DNA of 26,594 nt from the NCBI GenBank assembly GCA_003427395.1, contig BFEA01000200.1:139870-166463 (forward strand), written 5' to 3'. The notes beneath the pieces were generated by a model. It was not told where the DNA came from and did no database searches. It saw only the letters and a program-made list of their open reading frames with translations. Both the position numbers and the translations under genes were made by a program. Numbering within the stretch: the first letter of the stretch is position 1; every line of letters begins with the position of its first letter. Below, in pieces: positions 18,769 through 26,505 of this stretch. The stretch comes from Chara braunii. Its lineage: Eukaryota; Streptophyta; Charophyceae; Charales; Characeae.

Positions 18769-19115
18769 AAGACCATCCTCACCCGCTGCCCAGCCCCGAA
18801 CCCTTTTTTCTTTTTTATTAATCGACCAATCAATCAATCAATCCAATCAATCAATCAAAAACAAAAACGAAAAAAAAAAATCCAATCGAATCAGTCAATT
18901 CGATCGAATCTTGATCTATATCAAGATCCAATCGAATCGATTGGATTTTTTTTTTCGTTTTTTTTTTTATTGATTGATTGATTGATATGAAGATCCAATC
19001 GAATTGACCGATTCAATTGGATTTTTTTTTCCCTTTTTTTTTATTGATTGATTAGAAAAAATAAAAAAAGGGTTCGGGGGGCTGGTTGCGTTACAGACTT
19101 GCCAATCGTTCGTTG
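18769..19115. repeat. AT-rich palindromic spacer unit C (double core)
   Basis: Borders are as in units A and B. It contains two successive palindromic cores, one near 18890-18950 (TCCAATCGAATC ... GATTGGATTTT) and one near 18990-19030, each followed by CGTTTT-like T runs and (GATT)n. It reads like unit B with a duplicated right half. Confidence 0.8.
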
Positions 19116-19252
19116 AAGAGGAGGAGGAGAAGAAGGAGGAGGAGGAGGAGGAGGATGAGAGGGAGGACGACGAAGAAGAGGTCGACGAGGACGAGGAAGA
19201 GAGGGAGGAGGAGGAGGAGTACGAGAGTAGGAGGGAGGAGGTGGAGAAGAGG
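19116..19252 (+). repeat. GAG-triplet block 3, truncated
   Basis: It has the same start (CGTTCGTTGAAGAGGAGGAG) and the same GAGAGTAGGAGGGAGGAGG module as the other blocks. It ends abruptly at GGAGAAGAGGCGG, where unrelated sequence starts, so the array ends inside a module. Confidence 0.85.
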
Positions 19253-19841
19253 CGGATTGGCCAACAAACTGTTTTGGGCCAAAAGCCTTCAAGTTTCATA
19301 ACGCAGGTAGCCCTCTCTGCGCGCAAACCTTTTTTTTCCCCCGGTTTTTCTGGCCCTTTTTCCGTTTTTCCCCCCGGAAATCCGGATAAACCGGATGCCG
19401 GATGATAAGGCCGGATATTCCGGTCACGTAATCCGGCCGGCACTGCTGTGCTACCCAGCAAAATAGTGACCGGCTGAAAGGCGAATAAAAAGTGCACCTC
19501 GGCCACAGGACTGCTAAACGACAAAGAGAACAAAACCAAACAAAATTGCATGGCGCACCTGCATTCGATCCAGCGACCGAGGATACATAGAGGGGCTCAT
19601 CGGAGACAGCCTCGACCCCGCGACAGGTGGAAAAAACTTCCTACCCACAAACAGAATTCGCAGGACACCTGCTGTCCCATGGAACGATCATGCTGGGACC
19701 GTGGGAAGCGTCTTATGAGGACCGCTTCTTCCTTTAATAATTATTCATATAGATACAGAAAAGAAGGAATGAGCGTGTGCAGCGGCAGGATACTCACTGA
19801 AAAAGAGTTTTTCTGGGTGGTACAGGACGGCCAACTTTTTG
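19253..19841. other. Unassigned, with right CCGG-rich cluster
   Basis: There is no supported gene. The segment 19356-19442 holds about nine CCGG sites, including AAATCCGGATAAACCGGATG and GGCCGGATATTCCGG, mirroring the cluster at 16064-16162. A frame at 19550-19921 (123 codons) shows no recognisable domain and runs into a homopolymer T tract. Confidence 0.5.
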
Positions 19842-19945
19842 CCTTTTCAGTGTTTTCACTGTTTTCAGTGGTTTCCGTGCTGTCAGCTTTTTTTTTTTTT
19901 TTTTCCTTCCTGAGTGCTTAAAGTGTTTTCAGTTTTTCAGCATAA
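19842..19945. repeat. Short degenerate repeat, TTTTCAGTG core
   Basis: The motif TTTTCAGTGT/TTTTCACTGT/TTTTCAGTGG recurs four times, then TTTTCAGTTTTTCAG after a T run of about 17 bases at 19890-19906. Confidence 0.6.
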
Positions 19946-20001
19946 TATTATACACTTGCATGGTCTAAGGGAAAGATTTGAGAGAACATGTAGCATAGTT
20001 T

Positions 20002-20046
20002 AAAAAGAAGAAGAAGAAGTAGAAGAAGAAGAAGAAGAAGAAGAAG
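20002..20046 (+). repeat. (GAA)n microsatellite
   Basis: About fourteen AAG units with one GTA interruption at about 20019. Confidence 0.9.
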
Positions 20047-20255
20047 GACTTTCCTGAATGCACATGACCACAATTACAGCCCGTTGTTGATGTACTCAAC
20101 TGCAGTTCCGTGCATCAGCCGAAGAAGTCCTAGTGTGAGTATATCCTAAGAATGTGCTTGCATCGCCATTCAAGTGGCCTCTTCCTGCGGTTCTCATCCA
20201 TTACAATCCAAATAAATGCTTCTTTTCCTCTCCTTTGCTATCGTTATTCAAGGAC

Positions 20256-20258
<3 letters not shown>

Positions 20259-20328
<70 letters not shown>
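20259..20328 (+). repeat. Compound (TC)n(AC)n microsatellite
   Basis: About fifteen TC units pass directly into about twenty AC units without interruption. Confidence 0.95.
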
Positions 20329-20330
<2 letters not shown>

Positions 20331-20564
20331 GGCGTTCTCTGTGTCTTTTTGCCTGTCTAAGTGAGCACGCTTGAGCAGTGCCAAACAGTCTGTCATCCTC
20401 GTTTGGAGTGCCTACAACACTCTTAGGGGGGCTGCTCAGTTCGGGATGTCTGCGTTTCCTACGGTGATGACGGATGTTCGCATGAGTGATTCCCTGGCTC
20501 AGGAGATGGTGGGAACCAACAGTCTGCCGGATTTGCTCGTGATGCGAGTAGGTGATGTGCCGCT

Positions 20565-21105
20565 TTGCTACGTGTTGGATGTGCCTTGCTGCCTTGTCTG
20601 CGCTCTGCCGCTGCCTTGCTGCCCATGCCGCTTGCTTCGCATGTTGTCCTCGTTGCTCTGCTGCCTTGTCGCCCATCCGCAGGCCGTGCCTTCCGTGTCT
20701 TTTGCTTGAGTGCCTTGTGGTTTCGTTGCCTTATTGGTGTTGCCTTGCACTTCACTACACGGTTGCCAAGCTGCTCGTCCACTTGCCCTGTCGGCCTTCA
20801 GTGTCCGTTGCTTGTGTGCCTTGTAGTTTGGTTGTCTGGCTGGTGGTGCCTTGCGCTTCACTGCATGGTTGCCGAGCGGCTCGTCCGCTTGGCCCGTTGG
20901 CCTTCCGCGTCCTTTGCTTGCATGCCTCGTAGTTTGGTTGCCTTGTTGATGGTGCCTTGCGCTTCACTGCACGGTTGCCGAGCTGCTCGTCCGCTTGCCC
21001 TGTTGTTCCTTGCACTAATCTTTGGCGTTGAGCAGCCGTGTTGCCTCTGCAGTGTTGCCTGGTGCTTCGCTGGGTTGCTGCCCGCTGCTGTGTCCCGTGT
21101 GGGGA
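20565..21105 (+). repeat. A-poor TGCC-rich region with an exact-period 106-bp tandem triplet
   Basis: Three copies begin at TTGCTTG 20702, 20808 and 20914, each exactly 106 bases apart. All contain GCCTTGTAGTTTGGTTG-like, TGGTGCCTTGCGCTTCACTG, GGTTGCCGAGCTGCTCGTCC and CGCTTGCCC. The upstream part, 20570-20700, is made of shorter CTGCCTTGCTGCC-like repeats. A 191-codon plus frame spans the region, but 106 is not a multiple of three, so the three copies are read in three different frames. That argues against a protein. Confidence 0.8.
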
Positions 21106-21205
21106 CAGTATGCCTTCAACAAGGGTCGAAGGATGCATGACCCAAACCATCAATATGTGGATTCCACAGATTGTCAAGGGTTCAGCCTCCTGATGTGTCG
21201 GTGCA
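21103..21205 (+). repeat. Dispersed direct repeat, copy 1
   Basis: GGACAG, then GCCTTCAACAAGGGTCGAAG, ATGCATGACCCAAACCATCA, CAGATTGTCAAGGGTTCAGC and CTCCTGATGTGTCGGTGCA. The second copy is at 21898-22003 in the same orientation, about 800 bases away. Confidence 0.85.
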
Positions 21206-21671
21206 ACTCCGACGAAACAATCTACCATCACTGGCTCTTTTTTTTTTTGGTGTTTTGGTTTTTGGTACTTGCATGTTTATTTACTTGTTGCTTGCTGTCT
21301 TTTGCCTGTCTTCTGCACTGCATGTCTGCTTGGGTGCTGTGCCCGCCCACCTCCCCCGTGCCCTCCATCCGATGTGTTGCCTCACTGCTTTTGCCTTGCT
21401 GTTGCTTCTTGTCTTTTCCCTGTCTTGTGTGCTGTCTTGTGTGCTTGGGTGTGGTGCTCGACTGTTCAGGATGCCTTTTGGGAGTTTTTCACCAGCGAGA
21501 GCGTGGCCCGAAGCCGCCGGCGGCGGGGTGGCTGCTGTGCGACTGCGCAGGCGGCGTCATCAGGAATGGGTTGGATGAGAATGTTGGAGATTGTGTTTCA
21601 GGATCATGCAGTGAAATGGTTTGCGGTGAATATCTCGTGGATGGCCAGTCAGGCCGTTCTGTTACGGAGTT

Positions 21672-21690
21672 CATAGCATAGTATGCTATG
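21672..21690. repeat. Perfect 19-bp palindrome
   Basis: CATAGCATA, one G, TATGCTATG: nine-base arms around a single base. No associated feature is known. Confidence 0.85.
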
Positions 21691-21734
21691 CGTACATTAT
21701 GACACACACACATGGATAACTCTTCTAGGCGCTG

Positions 21735-21770
21735 TTTCAGGGTCGAATTCCTGAAACCCTGATACCGTTG
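21735..21770 (+). other. T-arm-like hairpin resembling a tRNA 3' end
   Basis: TTTCAGG and CCTGAAA pair around the loop GTCGAATT, followed by ACCCTGATACC. This resembles the T arm and acceptor 3' strand of initiator-Met tRNA, but no matching 5' half is visible upstream. It may be a tRNA fragment or chance. Confidence 0.25.
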
Positions 21771-21897
21771 CTATCCCATGCAAAACGATTCGCCCACCAT
21801 GTTGTTGATAAAGTCCCTGGTTTATCCTATGACATCCACATCAATTGCGTACATGCCCTGCACACTGAAGTGTTCCTCGTTTTACGTTGTAAGGACA

Positions 21898-22003
21898 GTC
21901 TGGCAGTCTGCCTTCAACAAGGGTCAAAGGGTGCATGACCTAAACCATCAATATGGGGAGTCTGCAGATTGTCGAGGGTTCAGCTTCCTGATGAGTCGGT
22001 GCA
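21898..22003 (+). repeat. Dispersed direct repeat, copy 2
   Basis: It matches 21103-21205 through GCCTTCAACAAGGGTCAAAG, TGCATGACCTAAACCATCAA, CAGATTGTCGAGGGTTCAGC and TGATGAGTCGGTGCA, with an extra TCTGGCAG near its start. The pair could be short terminal repeats of a TRIM-like element or an old segmental duplication. Confidence 0.85.
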
Positions 22004-22062
22004 CACAGGCATTTCAACACACTTGCATGTTAGCCACATGCACACATTTGGACACCACTGTA

Positions 22063-22115
22063 GTTCTCTCTCTCTCTCACTCTCTCTCCCTTTCTCTTCC
22101 TCTTGCTCTCCTGCC
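22063..22115 (+). repeat. (CT)n-rich tract
   Basis: CT units broken by CACT, CCTTT and TTCCTCTTG. No other feature. Confidence 0.8.
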
Positions 22116-22517
22116 TTGCCCCACCCCATCATCAAGTGAAGCAATGGCCCAAGGGGAGATACCATCCAATATCCAGGCAAAAGACAGGTGAGACATAAGA
22201 ACAAGTGGCGGAGTGGGAGAAGGTAGACCCTTATACCGAGGGAATGGACGCAGGAAACATCCGTTACAGGAAACATCACAGCAAAACTCTTGGATTTGGG
22301 TGCTAAGGACTAGGGCTGAGGGCAGACCTCTCCTCCGCAGTCCACTTTTCCTCGTAGCTTCCACTGCCTACACAATGCACACTCATCGTGAACGTAGACA
22401 AGCTACCTTCCTGCTCAGGTACGGCTATTATGAGGGTGCATTGTACTAAGGGGAAGATAGTACCCCGCACATATGTGAAGAGCGCTACAAAATCATCGGG
22501 AGTTGCGGGAGAGGGAA
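22116..22517. other. Unassigned sequence
   Basis: Short frames exist on both strands, but none has a recognisable domain or outcompetes its overlaps. Nothing else is seen. Confidence 0.5.
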
Positions 22518-22579
22518 GCAGTGAACACACAGCGAACACACATGGACACAGTGAACACAATTAACACGCAGTGAACAAT
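22518..22579 (+). repeat. Short tandem repeat, CAGTGAACACA core
   Basis: Four imperfect copies, AGCAGTGAACACAC, AGCGAACACACA, ACAGTGAACACAA and GCAGTGAACAA, spaced 12 to 20 bases apart. Confidence 0.75.
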
Positions 22580-22616
22580 TGTAAATGCTGCGTACAAAAA
22601 GAATGTCGAAAATTCC

Positions 22617-22771
22617 GTCGGGCCTAGCTCAGTTGGTACACCCACGAACTGTTGAAATACAGACTCAAGTTCAAATCCAGACACAATAAGATGACCAGAA
22701 TAAAATCATTCTGAATTACCTGGGGCCGGTCTGTTCAATGATGATATCTCAAAAAAAAAAAAAAAAAAAAA
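22617..22771 (+). mobile_element. tRNA-derived SINE
   Basis: The A box TAGCTCAGTTGG (22625-22636) and the B box GTTCAAATCC (22669-22678) are internal polymerase III promoter elements with normal tRNA spacing (44 bases start to start). The region between them does not fold as a tRNA: the D and anticodon stems do not pair, so it is not a tRNA gene. About 70 bases of unrelated body follow, then a 21-base A run (22751-22771), giving a head-body-tail SINE of about 155 bp. SINEs are copied by LINE machinery, and LINE remnants are present in this window. No clear target-site duplication was found (AAAAAGAATG before against AAAAAGAGGG after is weak). The parent tRNA could not be identified. Confidence 0.75.
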
Positions 22772-22802
22772 GAGGGGGTTAAAGTTTGGTTGTGGCACAA
22801 AT

Positions 22803-23012
22803 GAGCTCGAAAAGGACAACAAAATCACACGCGGCCAACCAACTCGCCCGCCGAGCTCAAAAGAGCAACAAAAGCATTTTTACCCCCGCGCCGTGTTTCG
22901 AAAGGGCACCGAGTTTGAGAAGGGCAACAAACTCGCGCGCCGAGTTTGAAAAGGGCAACAAAATCACACGTGGGCCACAACCATTTTTACCAATATCGCC
23001 CTTTTCAAACTC
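22803..23012 (+). repeat. Minisatellite GAGTTTGAAAAGGGCAAC, ending in an inverted unit
   Basis: Direct units start at 22803, 22853, 22893, 22911 and 22942, each with GAGYTYGAAAAGGGCAACAA and most with CTCGCGCGCC or ATCACACG. At 22998-23012 GCCCTTTTCAAACTC is the exact reverse complement of the unit core, so the last direct and inverted units can form a hairpin with a loop of about 40 bases. It directly follows the SINE tail. Confidence 0.8.
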
Positions 23013-23231
23013 CACATCCTATTCTGTTGCCTGCACATGTTTTTTTTGCCCTTTCAAAACTGAAAGTGTGACACTGCTGGCATTTGTTTCACAAAAGAAT
23101 CTTGAAAATACTGGGAAACATGAGCCAAAAACATGATATGAGAGTGAAAATAAAAAGAGAGAAAAAGAGAAAACAAAAAAAAAACGAGATTCGCCTGAAA
23201 AGTCCGAGAAACACCGCTGCTCCCAGGATGA

Positions 23232-23342
23232 GGGCCTAGTTGCACCACTTGCTATCCACCAACATTTCTACTGCATGTGTACATGATCTTCGTCCGTATG
23301 CATTTGAAATCATGGCAAATGGCAAGGGGTGCAACTAGGTCC
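23232..23342. repeat. 111-bp imperfect hairpin
   Basis: GGCCTAGTTGCACCACTTGC on the left (from 23233) pairs with GCAAGGGGTGCAACTAGGTC on the right (to about 23341). Weaker pairing continues inward to TGCATGTG against CGTATGCA, leaving a loop of about 15 bases. The fold resembles both a very small foldback element and a plant miRNA precursor. It is not coding. Confidence 0.7.
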
Positions 23343-23540
23343 TGACTATTCTTGACGCATTTCGGTCAGTGTCAGCTACTGACCATCCTCAGGGTGTGCT
23401 CACATAGGGGGACTTGATTATTACTTATTTATGGACGTAACACAGTGATTGCGGTCATATAGATCCAGGTCCGTAGGTAAATGCGCTCAGATACATTTCA
23501 GGTAGAGCTAGTGTGAGTGCCCCCTCACTCCCATCCAGTA

Positions 23541-24302
23541 CAGGAAACCATTGAACACATCTTCCTCCAATACCCGGGGGCAATACTCACTTGGCGATGG
23601 TGGGACCGCATCTGAAGAAAACTGGGTACAAATGCAGACTGGCCTTGGGACTGGCGAGCCCTCCTTTGTGGAGTGTGGATCCCCCTCCAAGGTACCACCT
23701 TTACCCATAACTTGTTCAGCTTGAGAAGAAAAGCAATTCTCTGAGCGCTGTGGAGGAAAAGATGCACACACGTTGTCGGGGGTGCAATAATTGAAGGGGA
23801 AGAGTTCACAGATAATCATAAAACAGCAAGTTAAAACCACCAGTACTTCCTAAAGTCGTGCCCGTATACAAGCCACAATTTTAGGAAATGTACGGGCCAC
23901 TACAGGAGCGCCCAAATTCATCCGACTAGAAATGTTTCTACTCTATTTTTTTCCGCGGACGATAGCTGGGACAAGTACTGGTGGTTTAAGACCGAGTTAA
24001 CCGCAAAATGGAGACCAACCAAACAAAACCTGGATGTGCTGGAGGACGTAACAGAGATACACAAACTCCTCAACACCTCGTTGCAGAGGACTGGCTGCCA
24101 GGGGGGAGAGCAAGGGGGATGTATAGCAACCATTCAATGGGCATGTATTATGTACTACGTCGACAGCAAAGCCGGCAAGGATCGATCGTTAGGGACTACT
24201 ACGAGCTTCAATTTCACAATTGGACGAAGATCGAAGCATCACTCCCACTGTGACCACCTTCTAACTTCCTGGACATGTTCCCTCCACATGCACGATCCGT
24301 AA
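23541..24302 (+). pseudogene. LINE ORF2 C-terminal region (RT zinc-binding part), three stops
   Basis: One plus-strand frame runs about 254 codons with only three stops (near 23613, 23742 and 23835). It begins QETIEHIFLQYPGAILTWRW, the ExxEHIFLxC segment of the zinc-binding domain found after the RT in plant L1-type ORF2. Here the Cys of the usual HCP reads Tyr (QYP). It continues WDWRALLCGVWIP, LRRKAIL, ALWRKRCTHVVGGAI, then SADDSWDKYWWFKTELTAKW and LEDVTEIHKLLNTSLQRTGC. The metal-binding Cys pair expected just upstream is not visible, so the left end may be truncated near 23525. It lies on the same strand as the LINE at 3681-8042, but the middle of ORF2 is absent. Confidence 0.75.
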
Positions 24303-25475
24303 TCGAGCTCCAATGGTTGGAGGGGATGGTGCTGTCCTATGTCCTTAGTCCAGTAAACAGCATACCACCAGAGAAAATTCTTTCAAGCAGGCGGCCGGAC
24401 AAAAACGCAAACTCAGCCAGCTCACAGGCTGAAGAGGCGGATTCTTTTGAGCAGGCAACCGGACAAAATGGTAAGCACCCCCAGCGCGCAGGCTGAAGAG
24501 GAGGACAACAGACCCAGCCCAAGGTGGCGACCCGGAAGTGCAGAACCCCAGATGAGAAATCTGGACCAAGACTGTAAGGACAGGAGGGTAGACATGGGGA
24601 GCCACACTGAAAGGGGACCACCATGTGTGGAAGGAGGGTAGCAGGGATGGATACCCTCTGGGTTGTGGTCCCGGATTGGTCTGGAAGAGACTGGAAAACC
24701 GTCACCAAAGCCTAACAAAGGAAGCAGTGTTTCCAGCAGGCGGACACCGCCAGGGACAATACTTCCAAGTAGGCTGCTAGTCGTTAGCTGGACATGTTGA
24801 AGAGGCGGTAACACTGTGGGAGCAACAGTAGAGACAGCATGGGCATCCATCAGGGCAATCAAGGCAGCAATTTTTGCGACCCAAGGACAACCTAAAGAGA
24901 ATGCTGAAAAAACAAACAGATGGCAGACAATCCCCTGGTGACAGGGCAATCAATGCTGCCAAGTGCACGATCCTCTAATACTGTTTTTTCAAGCTGTAGA
25001 AGGGGATGCTGGACCCGGTTTCCAGCAGATGATGCTTCCCACCAATCGACAGGAGCCAGGCGCAGAGTGTGTACTAGTGGGGGATGCTCTTATCAGCCCC
25101 AACAGCAAACTATAGTTTCAGGCAAAAAAATAAAAAGGTCATGCCCTTACGGGGAGGTACCTGAGGTAACAAGTGAAAGCATCGCTATCGTGGATATACT
25201 TGCTGTTCCTTCTTTTTCTTTTTTCTTTTTTTCTTGTCCGAAAAGGGCTCCTTTCTATTGGTAAGGAGCTCCACCTGCTGGAAACCGGGTCGAGTGTCCC
25301 ATACAACACTGATGGTTGGTTAGCCACGCTTAAACCACCAGTACCTCACCCAGCTATCAAGTCCAAGCCTCCCGCTACCGCTATACCGAGCCTTGCCGAG
25401 CCTAGAGCTACAGGTAGCGGGACAGTCCTCCTTTCTGAAAACACAAAAACCAAAAAAAGAAAAAAAACGTAAAAA
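24303..25475 (+). pseudogene. Probable continuation of the LINE ORF2 tail, decayed
   Basis: Short plus frames in changing registers are Ser/Pro/Glu/Arg-rich: EKILSSRRPDKNANSASSQA at 24370, DNRPSPRWRPGSAEPQM at 24510, and KPPVPHPAIKSKPPATAIPS to SENTKTKKRKKT ending at 25472. A basic low-complexity tail of this kind would fit the end of an ORF2 product, but no conserved motif supports it. An internal direct repeat of about 64 bases lies at 24383-24505 (GCAGGCGGCCGGACAAAAAC against GCAGGCAACCGGACAAAATG, then CAGGCTGAAGAGG). A minus frame of 175 codons at 24422-24949 overlaps and has no recognisable domain. Confidence 0.35.
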
Positions 25476-25549
25476 AACGAACGAGATTCTGATGAAAGGC
25501 ATTCCACGATGAAGACCCCAAATTCGAATTTCAGGGTCAAGGTCTCAGG

Positions 25550-25582
25550 CCAAGGGAGGCCAAGGGAGGCCAAGGGAGGCCA
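25550..25582 (+). repeat. 10-bp tandem repeat, CCAAGGGAGG x3
   Basis: Three perfect copies are followed by a partial CCA. Confidence 0.95.
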
Positions 25583-25636
25583 GTTCAGGAAGGTCACAGT
25601 CGGGTACCTTAGGAGTCAAGTCCAACAGGCACCCGG

Positions 25637-25830
25637 TGAACAGTCACATCGCAGAGGCAAAGGTTGCCTTCTATAAGCAAAACTCACGTCGCATATTGAA
25701 AGTTCATATTGAAAAGTCATATCCCACAGGCAAAGGACACTTCCCCAGGCAAAAGCCGTGTCCCAGAGGCAAGAGTCACATCCCACAGTCAAAAGTCATG
25801 TTCCACAGGTGAGAAGCCGTGACTCACAGG
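25637..25830 (+). repeat. Degenerate minisatellite, AGTCACATCCCACAGGCAAA unit
   Basis: About eight imperfect units of 19 to 24 bases vary around AGTCAYRTYCCACAGGCAAA, for example near 25640, 25715, 25740, 25760, 25780 and 25800. No coding frame is preserved. Confidence 0.8.
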
Positions 25831-26179
25831 CCCAAGCAGCAGCACACCAATGAAAATTCGGGAAAGTACCAGGCCTTGACATTCTGAAGCAAACAGGCCA
25901 TGGGCATGTGGTACCAGTACCAAGTCAAACCAGAAGAAGCGGAGGCTGGGACGAGCTGAAGCTCAGTCCAAGTCAATATAAAGACTGGCCAGCCACATTT
26001 CAAGCAGATTGCTCATTTGTGAGAAGTGTGGAAGTGTCGCTGAAGCGCTTGTGCGCTATCTGCGAGTAGCATGCGCGCAAGAACCCTATTGGGAAGCACT
26101 GCACTGAGAGGGAAGGTGGCCATAGCCTCATAGCTAGTGATAGGAGGTAGAGCTGAGTAGCAGCGGATGTATTCAGAAT

Positions 26180-26180
<1 letters not shown>
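25831..26180. other. Unassigned sequence
   Basis: No gene or clear repeat is seen. GGCCATGGGCATGTGGTACC-type segments and short frames have no recognisable domain. Confidence 0.4.
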
Positions 26181-26232
<52 letters not shown>

Positions 26233-26265
26233 CAGAGAGAGAGACAGAGAGAGAGACAGAGAGAG
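26181..26265 (+). repeat. (GA)n microsatellite with GACA variants
   Basis: About twenty perfect GA units are followed by AGAGAGACAGAGAGAGAGAC-type variant units. Confidence 0.95.
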
Positions 26266-26316
26266 GCATACTGCGCATCCATACGGGTCTGCAGGGCCCG
26301 ACCAGACGGAAAATAA

Positions 26317-26505
26317 GGGCCCTACAGGCCCTGTGTCGTTTTCAGCCTGAAAGCCTGAAAACAAGGGCCTACAGGCCCTGTGTCGTTTCAGCCTGAAAGC
26401 CTGAAAACGAGGGCCTACAGGCCCTGTGTCGTTTCAGCCTAAAACAGGGCCCTCCAGGCCCTGAGTCTTTTCAGCCTGAAACGGAGGGCCATTTTCAGGC
26501 CCTCA
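26317..26505. repeat. Tandem array of hairpin-forming GGGCC..GGCCC units
   Basis: Units start at 26317, 26365, 26411 and 26447 (spacing 48, 46 and 36), with a fifth partial unit at 26484. Each has GGGCCTACAGGCCC, nearly self-complementary, then TGTGTCGTTT and TTTCAGCCTGAAA, a second small palindrome. The fifth unit forms GAGGGCC/GGCCCTC around seven bases, and ACAGGCC/GGCCTGT at 26553-26572 is a further hairpin. Confidence 0.85.

Noticed and set aside
17669-18973. Frames of 165-185 codons on both strands through the GAG blocks (Ser, Arg or Gly runs)
   Set aside because: Same cause: low-complexity triplets. The frames also run through the AATC/GATT spacers as short repeated Asn-Gln-Ser words, which is an artefact of tetranucleotide repeats.
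19550-19921. 123-codon plus frame
   Set aside because: No domain seen; the last third is generated by TTTTCAGTG repeats and a T run.
20565-21140. 191-codon Cys/Leu-rich plus frame that might look like a membrane protein
   Set aside because: It spans a 106-bp tandem repeat whose period is not a multiple of three; the repeat copies are read in different frames, so no protein is being conserved.
22617-22690. tRNA gene
   Set aside because: A and B boxes are present, but the acceptor, D and anticodon stems do not pair and a SINE body with an A tail follows.
24422-24949. 175-codon minus-strand frame
   Set aside because: No recognisable domain, and it lies antisense to a decayed LINE tail whose plus-strand pieces explain the composition.
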